Source: DATEPR01 sp963780635
GTDB taxonomy: Bacteria > Actinomycetota > Actinomycetes > Mycobacteriales > Pseudonocardiaceae
Direction of reading: 5' to 3'
Assembly: GCA_963780635.1 (NCBI GenBank)
Contig: CAWACW010000011.1
Location: 310,001 to 374,000 of the forward strand
Length of the DNA: 64,000 nt
Under the pieces are notes generated by a model, which was not told where the DNA came from, searched no databases, and saw nothing but the letters and a program-made list of their open reading frames with translations. The position numbers and the translations under genes are program-made. This document shows positions 7,028-15,195 of this stretch, piece by piece (positions within the stretch are counted from its first letter, which is position 1; every line of letters starts with the position of its first letter).

Positions 7028-7723
7028 ATGGCCGACCGCACCCTGCTGCTCGTCGTCGAGGACGACCCGAGCATTCGGGAACTGCTCGCCACGAGCCTGC
7101 GGTTCGCCGGTTTCGAGGTGACCACCGCGGCGACCGGCAACGAGGCGCTGCGCGCGGTCGAGCGGCGCTGCCCGGATCTGGTCCTGCTGGACGTGATGCT
7201 GCCCGACCGGGACGGGTTCGACGTGCTGCGCTGGCTGCGTTCGGGCGGGCAGACCGTGCCGGTGCTGTTCCTCACCGCCCGCGACGCGGCCGAGGACAAG
7301 ATCATCGGCCTGACCATCGGCGGTGACGACTACGTGACGAAGCCGTTCAGCCTGGAGGAGGTCATCGCGCGGGTCAACGCGGTGCTCCGCCGGACCAAGG
7401 GCATCGGTGAGCCGACCGAGGCGCCCCTGCGCTATGCCGACCTTGAGTTGCATGTGGACAGTCATGAGGTGCGGCGCGCGGACAAGCTGGTGCCGTTGTC
7501 GCCCACCGAGTTCAAGCTGCTGCACTACCTGATGCGCAACGCGGGCCGTGTGGTGTCGAAAGCGCAGATCCTCGATCAGGTGTGGCGCTACGACTTCAAC
7601 GGCGAGGCGGGGGTCGTCGAGTCCTACATCTCCTATCTGCGGCGCAAGGTCGACATCGTGGAGCCCCGGCTGATCCACACCGTGCGCGGTGTCGGCTACG
7701 TGCTGCGGCTCGCCCCGAACTGA
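7028..7723 (+). CDS. OmpR-family response regulator
   Basis: A 231-residue transcription factor paired with the histidine kinase that follows. The receiver domain (residues 1-120) has the acidic pair ED at 11-12, the phospho-acceptor D55 in LVLLDVMLPDRDG, and the conserved lysine in TKPFSLEEV. The C-terminal winged-helix domain has LSPTEFKLLHYLMRNAGRV and YISYLRRKVD, ending VRGVGYVLR. ATG 7028 is chosen because GGAGGGA lies 11 bp upstream; an in-frame earlier start at 6995 would add an unconserved stretch. The stop overlaps the kinase ATG (TGATG). The stimulus and targets cannot be read from sequence. Confidence 0.93.
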   Translation: MADRTLLLVVEDDPSIRELLATSLRFAGFEVTTAATGNEALRAVERRCPDLVLLDVMLPDRDGFDVLRWLRSGGQTVPVLFLTARDAAEDKIIGLTIGGDDYVTKPFSLEEVIARVNAVLRRTKGIGEPTEAPLRYADLELHVDSHEVRRADKLVPLSPTEFKLLHYLMRNAGRVVSKAQILDQVWRYDFNGEAGVVESYISYLRRKVDIVEPRLIHTVRGVGYVLRLAPN

Positions 7724-9201
7724 TGCTCACGGTCGTCCGTCCGTTGCGCGCGGTGCTGGCGTGGGCGCGCAGGCTGCCGCTGCGGGTGCAGCTGGTGGTG
7801 ACGCTGCTGTTGCTGCTGGCGGCGGTGCTGATCGGCTCGTACTTCGTGGCTTCGGCGTCGATGCAGGGCTACCTGCTCAACCAGCTGGACACCCGGCTGG
7901 CCAGGACTACCCGCCAGGTCGAGATCGGCATCGCGAACGGCGGGCCGCCGCTGGGGTTCGCGGGCCGGTTCGCCGGACGGCAGCAGTTCGGCGACGACGA
8001 CCAGTTCCTGATCCGGGCGGGCGGCCAGACCGTGTTGAGTTCGCCGCAGGACCTGGACCCGTCCGCGCCACGACCGCTGTGGCCTGCCAGCCCGGTGTCG
8101 GGCCGCGAGATCACCGTGCCGGGCACCGGCACCGACGACTGGCGGCTGCTCGCCACGACGGTGCCCGGGCCCAACGGCACGGCGCTGACCGTGCTCGTCG
8201 CGACGGATCAAGGCGAGGTGGACACCGCGATCGGTGATTTGAGCCGGCTGTACCTGTGGATCGCGGTCGGCGCGCTGGTGGTGCTCGGCGGTCTCGGGTA
8301 CGCGCTGGTGCGCAGCAGCCTGCGGCCACTGGAGGAGGTCGAGCAGGCCACCGAGGGCATCGCCACCGGCGACCTGTCCCGCCGGGTGCCGGTACGCAGG
8401 CCGGGCAGCGAGGTCGGGCGGCTGGCGACCGCGTTCAACACCATGGTGGAGCGGATCGAGAGCGCGTTCCGGGCCAGGGAGCGCTCCGAGGCGTCCGCGC
8501 GCAGCTCCGAGGAACGGATGCGCCGGTTCGTGGCCGACGCGAGCCACGAGCTGCGCACCCCGCTGACCTCGATCCGCGGCTACGCCGAGCTGTACCGCCA
8601 GGGCGCGGTGACCAATCCCGAGGACGTGGCCGGTGTGCTGCACCGGATCGAGGAGCAGGCGGCCCGGATGGGCCTGCTGGTCGAGGACTTGCTGCTGCTG
8701 GCCCGGCTGGACCAGCAGCGGCCGCTGGAGCACGCCAGGGTCGATCTGGCGGTACTCGCGGTGGACGCGGTGCACGACGTCCACGCGGTGGCGCCGGAGC
8801 GCGTGGTGGGCCTGCGGCTGCCGCCGACCGAGGGCGACGACCCGGCCGAGGTCCCGGTGGTCGGCGACGAGGCACGCCTTCGCCAGGTGCTGGGCAACCT
8901 GGTGAACAACGCCGTCACCCACACCCCGCCCGGCACCCCCGTCGAGGTCCGGGTGCGGGCGCAGCGGCACGAGGCGGTGCTGGAGGTCGCCGACCAGGGC
9001 CCCGGCCTGCCCGCCGACCAGGCCGAGCGCGTGTTCGAACGCTTCTACCGAGCCGACCCGGCCCGGACCAGGGCGAGCGGCGGCACCGGCCTGGGGCTGG
9101 CCATCGTCGCCGCGATCGTGGCCGCGCACGGCGGCCGGGTCGAGGTACAGACGACGGTCGGCGTCGGCACGACGTTCCGGGTCCTGCTCCCGCTGGGTTA
9201 G
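7723..9201 (+). CDS. Membrane sensor histidine kinase
   Basis: The 492-residue partner of the upstream regulator. Order of parts: N-terminal membrane helix (LVVTLLLLLAAVLIGSYFV, about 28-46), an extracytoplasmic sensor of about 140 residues, a second helix (LYLWIAVGALVVLGGLGYAL), HAMP linker (GDLSRRVPVRRPGSEV), HisKA with the phosphorylated H275 in DASHELRTPLTSIRGYAEL, and HATPase with N-box LRQVLGNLVNNAVTHTP, G1 DQGPGLP and G2 GTGLGLAIV. All catalytic boxes are intact. The 3' end is convergent with menD, 17 bp apart. Confidence 0.93.
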   Translation: MLTVVRPLRAVLAWARRLPLRVQLVVTLLLLLAAVLIGSYFVASASMQGYLLNQLDTRLARTTRQVEIGIANGGPPLGFAGRFAGRQQFGDDDQFLIRAGGQTVLSSPQDLDPSAPRPLWPASPVSGREITVPGTGTDDWRLLATTVPGPNGTALTVLVATDQGEVDTAIGDLSRLYLWIAVGALVVLGGLGYALVRSSLRPLEEVEQATEGIATGDLSRRVPVRRPGSEVGRLATAFNTMVERIESAFRARERSEASARSSEERMRRFVADASHELRTPLTSIRGYAELYRQGAVTNPEDVAGVLHRIEEQAARMGLLVEDLLLLARLDQQRPLEHARVDLAVLAVDAVHDVHAVAPERVVGLRLPPTEGDDPAEVPVVGDEARLRQVLGNLVNNAVTHTPPGTPVEVRVRAQRHEAVLEVADQGPGLPADQAERVFERFYRADPARTRASGGTGLGLAIVAAIVAAHGGRVEVQTTVGVGTTFRVLLPLG

Positions 9202-9218
9202 CGGTCAGCGGTCAGCTC

Positions 9219-10880
9219 TCAGCCGAGCGCGGCCCGGACGACGCCGAACAGTGCCGCTTGCCGGTCCCGCAGGCCCGCTCTGTCCAGCCGGATCTCGACC
9301 ACGCGCGGACCGGCGGCCGGCGCGAGTGCCGACCGGAGCTTGTCGGCGTCGCAGACCAGCACGTGCGGCACGTGGTAGCCCGCGCACAGGGCCGCCAGGT
9401 CCGCGTGGTGCGGCGTGCCGAAGACGCGCTCGAAACCGGCCGCGTACTCCGGCGCCCCCTGCTCCAGCACCGCGAAGATGCCGCCACCGTCGTCGTTGAC
9501 CACCACGATCGTCAGGTCCGGCCGCTGCTCGGCGGGCCCGATCAGCAGGCCGTTGATGTCGTGCAGGAACGTCAGGTCGCCCAGCAGCGCGTAGCACGGC
9601 CGCCCCGACCCCAGCGCGATCCCGGCCGCCGTCGACACACTCCCGTCGATGCCCGCGACCCCCCGGTTCGCCAGCACCGGCAACGACCCGGGCCGGCCCG
9701 TGAAGTCCACGAACCGCGCCGGGTTGGACGACCCGACGAACAGCACCGCATCGGGCGGCAGCCCCGCCACCAGATCCCGGGCCACGTGCTGCCCCGTCGG
9801 CCACGGCTCGGCCGCCAGCAACCGGTCCACCGCCGCCGTCACCGCGACATCGGCCGCCAGCCACGCGGCCAGCCAGGACGGGTCGACAGCACCAGCCCCG
9901 ACCCCGGACGTCACCTCGGCGGCCAGCCGCTGCGGATCCGGCCAGCCCGCGGGGTCACCGACCACCACGACCCGGTCGGCGGCCCGCAGCAACGCGCCCA
10001 CACCCCGGGACAGCGTCGGCCGCCCGACGACCACGACGTCCGTGGGCCGCAGCGCATCCGGGAGCGGACCCGCGTTGATCAGCAGCGAGCCACTGCCCAG
10101 CACCCGCGCCCCACCGGCGACGGCCGCCGCGAAGCCGGTCGGCTCGGCGATCACCGGCCACCCCGCCGCCGCGGCGACGGCAGCCACCGCGGAAACCGGC
10201 TGCCCGACCGGATCCCCGGCCACCACGACGGTCCGCGCGGCCGGCCGGGTCGTGGCAGTGGCGGCAACCACGGGCGGAGCCCAGCTCGTCCACGGCCGCC
10301 CATCGGCCCGGCCGGTCAGCGATTCGGGCCAGTCCGAGTCGGCCGAGGGCACCAGCGGTTCGCGCAGCGGGATGTTCAGCTGCACCGGCCCGGCGACCGC
10401 CGCCGCGACAGCCCGGCAGACCGTGGCCCGCCACACGGCGTTGCCCGTCGGTCCGCGCTCGGCGAGCGGCATGTCGACGCAGGTGGCTGCGGGGCCGTAG
10501 AGGCCACGCTGCTCGATCGTCTGGTTCGCGCCGGCGCCGTGCAGTTCGTCCGGCCGGTCCGCGGTGAGCAGCAGCAGCGGCGTGCGCGAGTGGTGTGCCT
10601 CCAGCACGGCCGGATGCAGGTTGGCGACGGCCGTCCCGGACGTGCAGCACACCGCGGCAGGCCCAGCGCCCGCCTTGCCGATACCCAGCGCCAGGAAGCC
10701 GGCCGACCGCTCGTCGATGCGCACGTGCAGCGTGAGCAGGCCGTTCGCCGCGGCGTCCTGCAGTGCCATGGACAGCGGCGCGTTGCGCGACCCCGGGCAG
10801 ACCACGACGTGCCGAACGCCACAGCGAATCAGCTCGTCGACGATCACCCTCGCCTGCGCCGTGGACGGATGCACGTGCAT
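9219..10880 (-). CDS. menD: SEPHCHC synthase (MenD), thiamine-diphosphate enzyme of menaquinone synthesis
   Basis: Joins 2-oxoglutarate-derived succinic semialdehyde to isochorismate. The 553-residue protein has the family pattern: N-terminal STAQARVIVDELIRCGV and CPGSRNAPLSMAL, then IDERSAGFLALGIGKA with the catalytic Glu, and the C-terminal cofactor site GDLTFLHDINGLL followed by NDDGGGIF. ATG 10880 gives MHVHPSTAQAR; GTG 10874 is an equally likely start because most homologues begin near PSTAQAR. It is divergent from menB, with start codons almost back-to-back, so the two share one very short control region. Confidence 0.95.
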   Translation of the reverse strand: MHVHPSTAQARVIVDELIRCGVRHVVVCPGSRNAPLSMALQDAAANGLLTLHVRIDERSAGFLALGIGKAGAGPAAVCCTSGTAVANLHPAVLEAHHSRTPLLLLTADRPDELHGAGANQTIEQRGLYGPAATCVDMPLAERGPTGNAVWRATVCRAVAAAVAGPVQLNIPLREPLVPSADSDWPESLTGRADGRPWTSWAPPVVAATATTRPAARTVVVAGDPVGQPVSAVAAVAAAAGWPVIAEPTGFAAAVAGGARVLGSGSLLINAGPLPDALRPTDVVVVGRPTLSRGVGALLRAADRVVVVGDPAGWPDPQRLAAEVTSGVGAGAVDPSWLAAWLAADVAVTAAVDRLLAAEPWPTGQHVARDLVAGLPPDAVLFVGSSNPARFVDFTGRPGSLPVLANRGVAGIDGSVSTAAGIALGSGRPCYALLGDLTFLHDINGLLIGPAEQRPDLTIVVVNDDGGGIFAVLEQGAPEYAAGFERVFGTPHHADLAALCAGYHVPHVLVCDADKLRSALAPAAGPRVVEIRLDRAGLRDRQAALFGVVRAALG

Positions 10881-10892
10881 ATCCTCGCAGGC

Positions 10893-11819
10893 GTGACCGA
10901 GCCCGCCCGCGAAGCACCCGAAGTCTCCGAGTTGTTCGACCCCGCCGCCTGGAGGGCGGTCGACGGGTTCGACTTCACCGACATCACCTATCACCGCGCC
11001 GTCGACCAGGGCACCGTGCGGATCGCGTTCCACCGGCCGCAGGTGCGCAACGCGTTCCGCCCGCACACGGTGGACGAGCTGTATCGCGCGCTGGACCACG
11101 CCCGGATGACCTCCGACGTCGGCTGCGTGCTGCTCACCGGCAACGGGCCGTCCCCACGGGACGGCGGCTGGGCCTTCTGCTCCGGCGGCGACCAGCGCAT
11201 CCGCGGCCGATCCGGCTACCAGTACGCCAGTGGCGAGACGGCCGAGACCGTCGATCCCGCGCGGGCGGGCCGGTTGCACATCCTGGAGTGCCAGCGGCTG
11301 ATCCGCTTCATGCCCAAGATCGTCATCGCGGTGGTGCCCGGCTGGGCGGCAGGCGGCGGGCACAGCTTGCACGTCACCTGTGACCTCACTCTCGCCAGCG
11401 CCGAGCACGCCCGGTTCAAGCAGACCGACGCCGACGTCGGCAGCTTCGACGGCGGCTTCGGCTCGGCGTACCTGGCCCGCCAGGTCGGCCAGAAGTTCGC
11501 CAGGGAGATCTTCTTCCTCGGCCGCACCTACACGGCCGACCAGATGCACCAGATGGGCGCGGTCAACGAGGTCGTGCCGCACGCCGAACTGGAGCGCGTC
11601 GCGTTGCGGTGGGCCCGCGAGATCAACGGGAAATCCCCTACCGCACAACGGATGCTGAAGTACGCGTTCAACCTGATCGACGACGGTCTTGTCGGGCAAC
11701 AGATGTTCGCCGGCGAGGCGACCCGGCTGGCCTACATGACCGACGAGGCCGTCGAGGGCCGCGACTCGTTCCTGGAGAAACGAGAGCCGGACTGGTCACG
11801 TTTCCCTTGGTACTTCTGA
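10893..11819 (+). CDS. menB: 1,4-dihydroxy-2-naphthoyl-CoA synthase
   Basis: Cyclises o-succinylbenzoyl-CoA to dihydroxynaphthoyl-CoA. The crotonase-fold protein (308 residues from GTG 10893) has ITYHRAVDQGTVRIAFHRP, RNAFRPHTVDELYRALDHAR, the oxyanion and substrate motif GGWAFCSGGDQRIRG, GWAAGGGHSLHVTCDLTLAS, and the active-site loop TDADVGSFDGGFGS. It ends SRFPWYF, a typical MenB C-terminus. Earlier in-frame starts (ATG 10869, GTG 10875) would overlap the menD start on the other strand. Its TGA overlaps the menE ATG. Confidence 0.96.
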   Translation: MTEPAREAPEVSELFDPAAWRAVDGFDFTDITYHRAVDQGTVRIAFHRPQVRNAFRPHTVDELYRALDHARMTSDVGCVLLTGNGPSPRDGGWAFCSGGDQRIRGRSGYQYASGETAETVDPARAGRLHILECQRLIRFMPKIVIAVVPGWAAGGGHSLHVTCDLTLASAEHARFKQTDADVGSFDGGFGSAYLARQVGQKFAREIFFLGRTYTADQMHQMGAVNEVVPHAELERVALRWAREINGKSPTAQRMLKYAFNLIDDGLVGQQMFAGEATRLAYMTDEAVEGRDSFLEKREPDWSRFPWYF

Positions 11820-12997
11820 TGAATCGCCTCCTGGTGCACGAGGTCGACAACCGGCCCGACTCGCTGCCCGCACTCGTTCGCGCCCTCACCGACGCACTCG
11901 CGGGCGGCCCGCCGCTGCTGCCGTTGGGCGTACCCGACCCCCGGCTGGCCGAGTTGCGCGCCGCGATGGCACCCGGCGAACCGGCCGAGGACGACACCGC
12001 CGTGGTGATCTGCACGTCAGGTTCCACCGGCGACGCCAAGGGCGTGCTGCTGTCCGCCGCCGCGCTGCGCGCATCCGCCGAGGCGACGCACGACCGCCTC
12101 GGCGGACCGGGCCGCTGGCTGCTGGCCACGCCCGCGCAGTACATCGGCGGCCTGCAGGTGCTCGTGCGGTCGCTGGTGGCGGGCACCCGGGCGGCGGCCG
12201 TCGACCTGACGGTGCCCTTCCGCGGCGACCCGTTCGCCGACGCGGCCGCCGATGTACTGGCCGACGCCGGTCCCCGCTACACCGCACTGGTGCCCACCCA
12301 GCTGAGCCGGCTGCTCGACGAGGGCGGCAGGGGCCTGGCCGCGCTGCTCGCGTTCGACGCGGTGGTCATCGGGGCCGCAGCCACCTCGCCGCGACTCGCG
12401 GCCCGGGCCACCGAAGCGGGCGTGCACATCGTGCCGGCGTACGGGATGAGCGAGACCGCGAGCGGTTGCGTCTACGCGGGCCACCCGCTCGCCGGGGTCC
12501 GGCTGCGGCTGGCCGGCCAGGACGAGCAGGGCGTCGGCCGGATCGAGTTGTCGGGCACCACGCTGGCACACGGCTACCGCCACGCCCCCGACCTGACGCG
12601 CACCGCGTTCGCGGGCGGCTGGTTCCACACCGGCGATGAGGGCAGGCTGACCGGGGACGGTGCCCTGGAGGTGCTCGGCCGGACCGACGACCTGATCAAC
12701 ACCGGTGGTGTGAAGGTCTCCCCGACGCTGGTGGAGCGGGCACTGACCGCACAGCCGGGGGTGCGGGCCGCGTGCGTGGTGGGTGTGCCGGACGAGCGGT
12801 GGGGGCAGGCCGTGGTCGCGGCCGTCGTGCCTGTCGACCCGGCGGATCCACCTGCCCCGGATGCGCTCGCCGCCGCCGTGCGCGAACTGGCCGGGCGGGC
12901 CGCGGTACCCAAGCGGTTCGGCTTTACCCAGGTGCTGCCGTTGCGCGGTCCCGGCAAGATCGATCGACGTGCGGTTCGGGCATTCTTGTCGGAATGA
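11819..12997 (+). CDS. menE: o-Succinylbenzoate--CoA ligase
   Basis: Activates o-succinylbenzoate with ATP and CoA, one step before MenB. A 392-residue adenylate-forming enzyme, shorter at the N-terminus than general acyl-CoA synthetases. Visible motifs: P-loop-like TSGSTGDAKGVLLS near residue 63, AYGMSETASG, GWFHTGDEG and GRTDDLINTGGVKVSP, and the C-terminal catalytic lysine region RGPGKIDRRAVR. The ATG overlaps the menB stop (TGATG), so coupling to menB is strong. menC and menH are not in the window. Confidence 0.94.
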   Translation: MNRLLVHEVDNRPDSLPALVRALTDALAGGPPLLPLGVPDPRLAELRAAMAPGEPAEDDTAVVICTSGSTGDAKGVLLSAAALRASAEATHDRLGGPGRWLLATPAQYIGGLQVLVRSLVAGTRAAAVDLTVPFRGDPFADAAADVLADAGPRYTALVPTQLSRLLDEGGRGLAALLAFDAVVIGAAATSPRLAARATEAGVHIVPAYGMSETASGCVYAGHPLAGVRLRLAGQDEQGVGRIELSGTTLAHGYRHAPDLTRTAFAGGWFHTGDEGRLTGDGALEVLGRTDDLINTGGVKVSPTLVERALTAQPGVRAACVVGVPDERWGQAVVAAVVPVDPADPPAPDALAAAVRELAGRAAVPKRFGFTQVLPLRGPGKIDRRAVRAFLSE

Positions 12998-13070
12998 CCA
13001 CCCGTTCGGGCGACCCGAGCCGAGGTCGGCCATGCTGGCGGTAGCCGTGCCGAACATCAGGAGGTAGTGG

Positions 13071-13943
13071 ATGGCGACGGTCTCGCAGTGGGTGGAGGGC
13101 GCTCGACCGCGCACCCTGCCCAACGCCATCGCGCCCGTCCTGGTCGGTGCGGGCGCGGCCGCCGCGATCGACGAGTTCGTGTGGTGGAAGTCGGTGCTGG
13201 CACTCGTGGTGTCGCTGGCGCTGATCATCGGCGTCAACTTCGCCAACGACTACTCCGACGGCATCCGGGGCACCGACGCCAAGCGGGTCGGCCCGCTGCG
13301 GCTGGTCGGCTCCGGGGTGGCGAGGCCGGCGCTGGTCCGCGCCGTCGCGTTCGCCTGTTTCGGGATCGCGGGCGTCAGCGGTCTCGTGCTGGTCGTGGTG
13401 TCCGGGCTGTGGTGGCTGATCGCGTTCGGCGCGGTGTGCATCGCGGGCGCCTGGTTCTACACCGGCGGCAAGCGGCCCTACGGCTACGCCGGGTTCGGTG
13501 AGATCGCGGTCTTCGTGTTCTTCGGCCTGGCCGGGGTGCTGGGCACGCTGTACGTGCAGTCCGGCCAGGTCACCGGTGTCGGGATCGCGGCGGCGGTCGC
13601 CGTCGGCGCGTTCTCCTCGGCCGTGCTGGTCGCCAACAACCTGCGGGACATCCCGACCGACACGGTGGCAGGCAAGCGCACGCTGGCCGTGCTGCTCGGC
13701 GACACCCGCACTCGCCTGCTCTACCAGGCGTTGGTGACCGTGCCGGTGCTGGTCAGCATCGGGGCGGGCATCGTGCGGCCGTGGGCGCTGCTGGGCCTGC
13801 TGGCGGTGCCGCTGCTGGCCGGGCCGGTGCGGCGGATCCGCGGCGGGGCCGGCGGACTGGCGCTGATCCCGGTGCTGCGTGACACGGGGCTGGCGATGCT
13901 GCTGTGGGGCGTGGCCACGGGTGTCGCGCTGAGTCTGGGCTGA
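13071..13943 (+). CDS. menA: 1,4-dihydroxy-2-naphthoate polyprenyltransferase
   Basis: Attaches the polyprenyl tail to dihydroxynaphthoate at the membrane. The 290-residue UbiA-family protein has about eight or nine hydrophobic helices. It has the first Asp-rich motif NFANDYSDGIRGTD near residues 61-74 and the second near 185-193 (NLRDIPTDTVAGKRT). The N-terminus WVEGARPRTLPNAIAPVL is typical. AGGAGG at 13059-13064 precedes the ATG by 6 bp. It follows menE by 73 bp on the same strand. Confidence 0.95.
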   Translation: MATVSQWVEGARPRTLPNAIAPVLVGAGAAAAIDEFVWWKSVLALVVSLALIIGVNFANDYSDGIRGTDAKRVGPLRLVGSGVARPALVRAVAFACFGIAGVSGLVLVVVSGLWWLIAFGAVCIAGAWFYTGGKRPYGYAGFGEIAVFVFFGLAGVLGTLYVQSGQVTGVGIAAAVAVGAFSSAVLVANNLRDIPTDTVAGKRTLAVLLGDTRTRLLYQALVTVPVLVSIGAGIVRPWALLGLLAVPLLAGPVRRIRGGAGGLALIPVLRDTGLAMLLWGVATGVALSLG

Positions 13944-13990
13944 CCGTCCTGGGTAAAGAAACTCCCACCAGGCACAACCAGCCCTGAGCT

Positions 13991-14002
13991 ACCCGATCGG
14001 GT
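13991..14002. promoter_or_regulatory. Perfect 12-bp palindrome between menA and the DUF4229 gene
   Basis: ACCCGATCGGGT is a perfect palindrome in the gap between the convergent genes menA and DUF4229. It could be a protein-binding site, but it lies downstream of both neighbours, so a promoter role for either is unlikely. No T-tract follows it. Confidence 0.3.
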
Positions 14003-14086
14003 GATTTCTCCCAGAATTCAGGTAAAGGGCAGCCCGGTTGTTCGGCGGATGACGGCCGATCGGTGGTATTGGCTGCGCCGGACGGC

Positions 14087-14464
14087 TCAGCCGGCGTCCG
14101 GCGTGGCGCCGTCCGCCTTCGGCTCGCCGCGCAACTCCGCGCGCAGCTCCTCCCGGGCGGCCCGCCGCACCATGCCGCGAGCGGCCAGGCCCGCGGACAC
14201 CTTCTCGTGCCGGCCGCGCAGCACCACCATCGACAGCGGCAGCCCGATCACGACACCCACCGCGATGCTGACCAGCAGGGGAACGTTGAACAGCCCGAGC
14301 AGCACGGCCACGACCGCGATCAGCGCCAACCGGGCCAGGACGTACAGCGCGAGGTCGCGGCCGACGTGCGGCGGCACCGGCGGCAGCTCCTGCCTGCCGG
14401 TCGCCTGCTCGCCGGTCCGCTCGTCGGCGCGGAGGTCGTCGGATTGCTCGGCCACGACATGCAC
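14087..14464 (-). CDS. DUF4229 domain membrane protein
   Basis: The 125-residue product has two adjacent hydrophobic segments (LALYVLARLALIAVVAVLLG and VPLLVSIAVGVVIGLPLSMVV, about 40-80), then a basic coiled region (RRAAREELRAELRGEPKADG). This layout and its position beside menA match the actinobacterial DUF4229 family, whose role is unknown. GTG 14464 opens the frame; GTG 14455 is also possible and no clear ribosome-binding site decides between them. Confidence 0.78.
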   Translation of the reverse strand: MHVVAEQSDDLRADERTGEQATGRQELPPVPPHVGRDLALYVLARLALIAVVAVLLGLFNVPLLVSIAVGVVIGLPLSMVVLRGRHEKVSAGLAARGMVRRAAREELRAELRGEPKADGATPDAG

Positions 14465-14687
14465 GCTACGCGGCCGTCACCGGGCCGGAGTCGCGGGCCG
14501 GGGGCGAGCGGCAGGGTTGTTCACCAAGCGTGCACCTCCGTGCGGCGGATGGTGACGATTTGTCCCTTACTCCCTCTTTACCATTCGCCTAGCGTTCGAG
14601 TACCTGGCGGGCGAGATGGCACTATGCGACCGGAACGCCGGATCTCCGCGCATCCGCAAGTGAGTCTCCGGACACTAGGAGGACGAC

Positions 14688-14921
14688 ATGACTGCGTCTG
14701 TTCAGCACCCCAGGCAGCAGGTCAGCGAGCGACTGCTCACGCCGGGCGAGGTGGCCACCCTGTTCCGGGTCGACCCGAAGACGGTCACCCGCTGGGCGAC
14801 GGCCGGTCGCATCGGCTCGATTCGCACCCCCGGCGGTCACCGCCGCTTCCGCGAGTCCGAGGTCAAGACCCTGCTCGCCGAACTCACCACCGAGGCGAGC
14901 GAGCCGGTTCGCGGCGTCTGA
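14688..14921 (+). CDS. bldC: BldC, MerR-like developmental regulator
   Basis: A 77-residue protein consisting of one winged helix-turn-helix of the MerR type: LLTPGEVATLFRVDPKTVTR, WATAGRIGSIRTPGGHRRF and ESEVKTLLAEL. In Streptomyces BldC delays the start of sporulation and binds head-to-tail on direct repeats. The recognition helix (VDPKTVTRWA) and wing (TPGGHRRF) match that family closely. AGGAGG at 14677-14682 lies 5 bp before the ATG. The 223-bp upstream gap carries an AT-richer stretch near 14565-14590, where a promoter could lie. Confidence 0.93.
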   Translation: MTASVQHPRQQVSERLLTPGEVATLFRVDPKTVTRWATAGRIGSIRTPGGHRRFRESEVKTLLAELTTEASEPVRGV

Positions 14922-14970
14922 ACATCCGGAGGACTAGCCTCGTATCAGCCAGTCCGCGGAGGTGACGTCC

Positions 14971-15165
14971 ATGCTCTACGTGCTCGCGGCCATCGGTGTC
15001 GTCGCGATAGCGGCGCTCTTGTGGCGCGCGCTGAACCCGGATCGGGTGGTCGGCGTCGGGGCACGCCGGGACGTCGTCGCGCCGGATGACGACCCTGATT
15101 TCCTGCGCCACCTGGGGGAGCGCAACCAACGACCGGAAGATTCCGACGGCCCCGAGCCGCGGTGA
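14971..15165 (+). CDS. Single-helix membrane protein, 64 residues
   Basis: A short protein with one N-terminal membrane helix (MLYVLAAIGVVAIAALLWRA) and a charged cytosolic tail (DDDPDFLRHLGERNQRPEDS). ATG 14971 is preferred because a GGAGGTG ribosome-binding site precedes it. A TAGCCT sequence near 14935 may be its -10 element. Orthologues often accompany bldC in this order, but I recognise no function. Confidence 0.68.
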   Translation: MLYVLAAIGVVAIAALLWRALNPDRVVGVGARRDVVAPDDDPDFLRHLGERNQRPEDSDGPEPR

Positions 15166-15195
15166 GCCCAGCTCACCGCGGCCGAAGGCCCCGGC

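Noticed and set aside
8256..10892. Very long open frame running antisense to menD and into menB
   Set aside because: High-GC codon bias leaves antisense frames open. Only the part from about 10893 matches a family (MenB).
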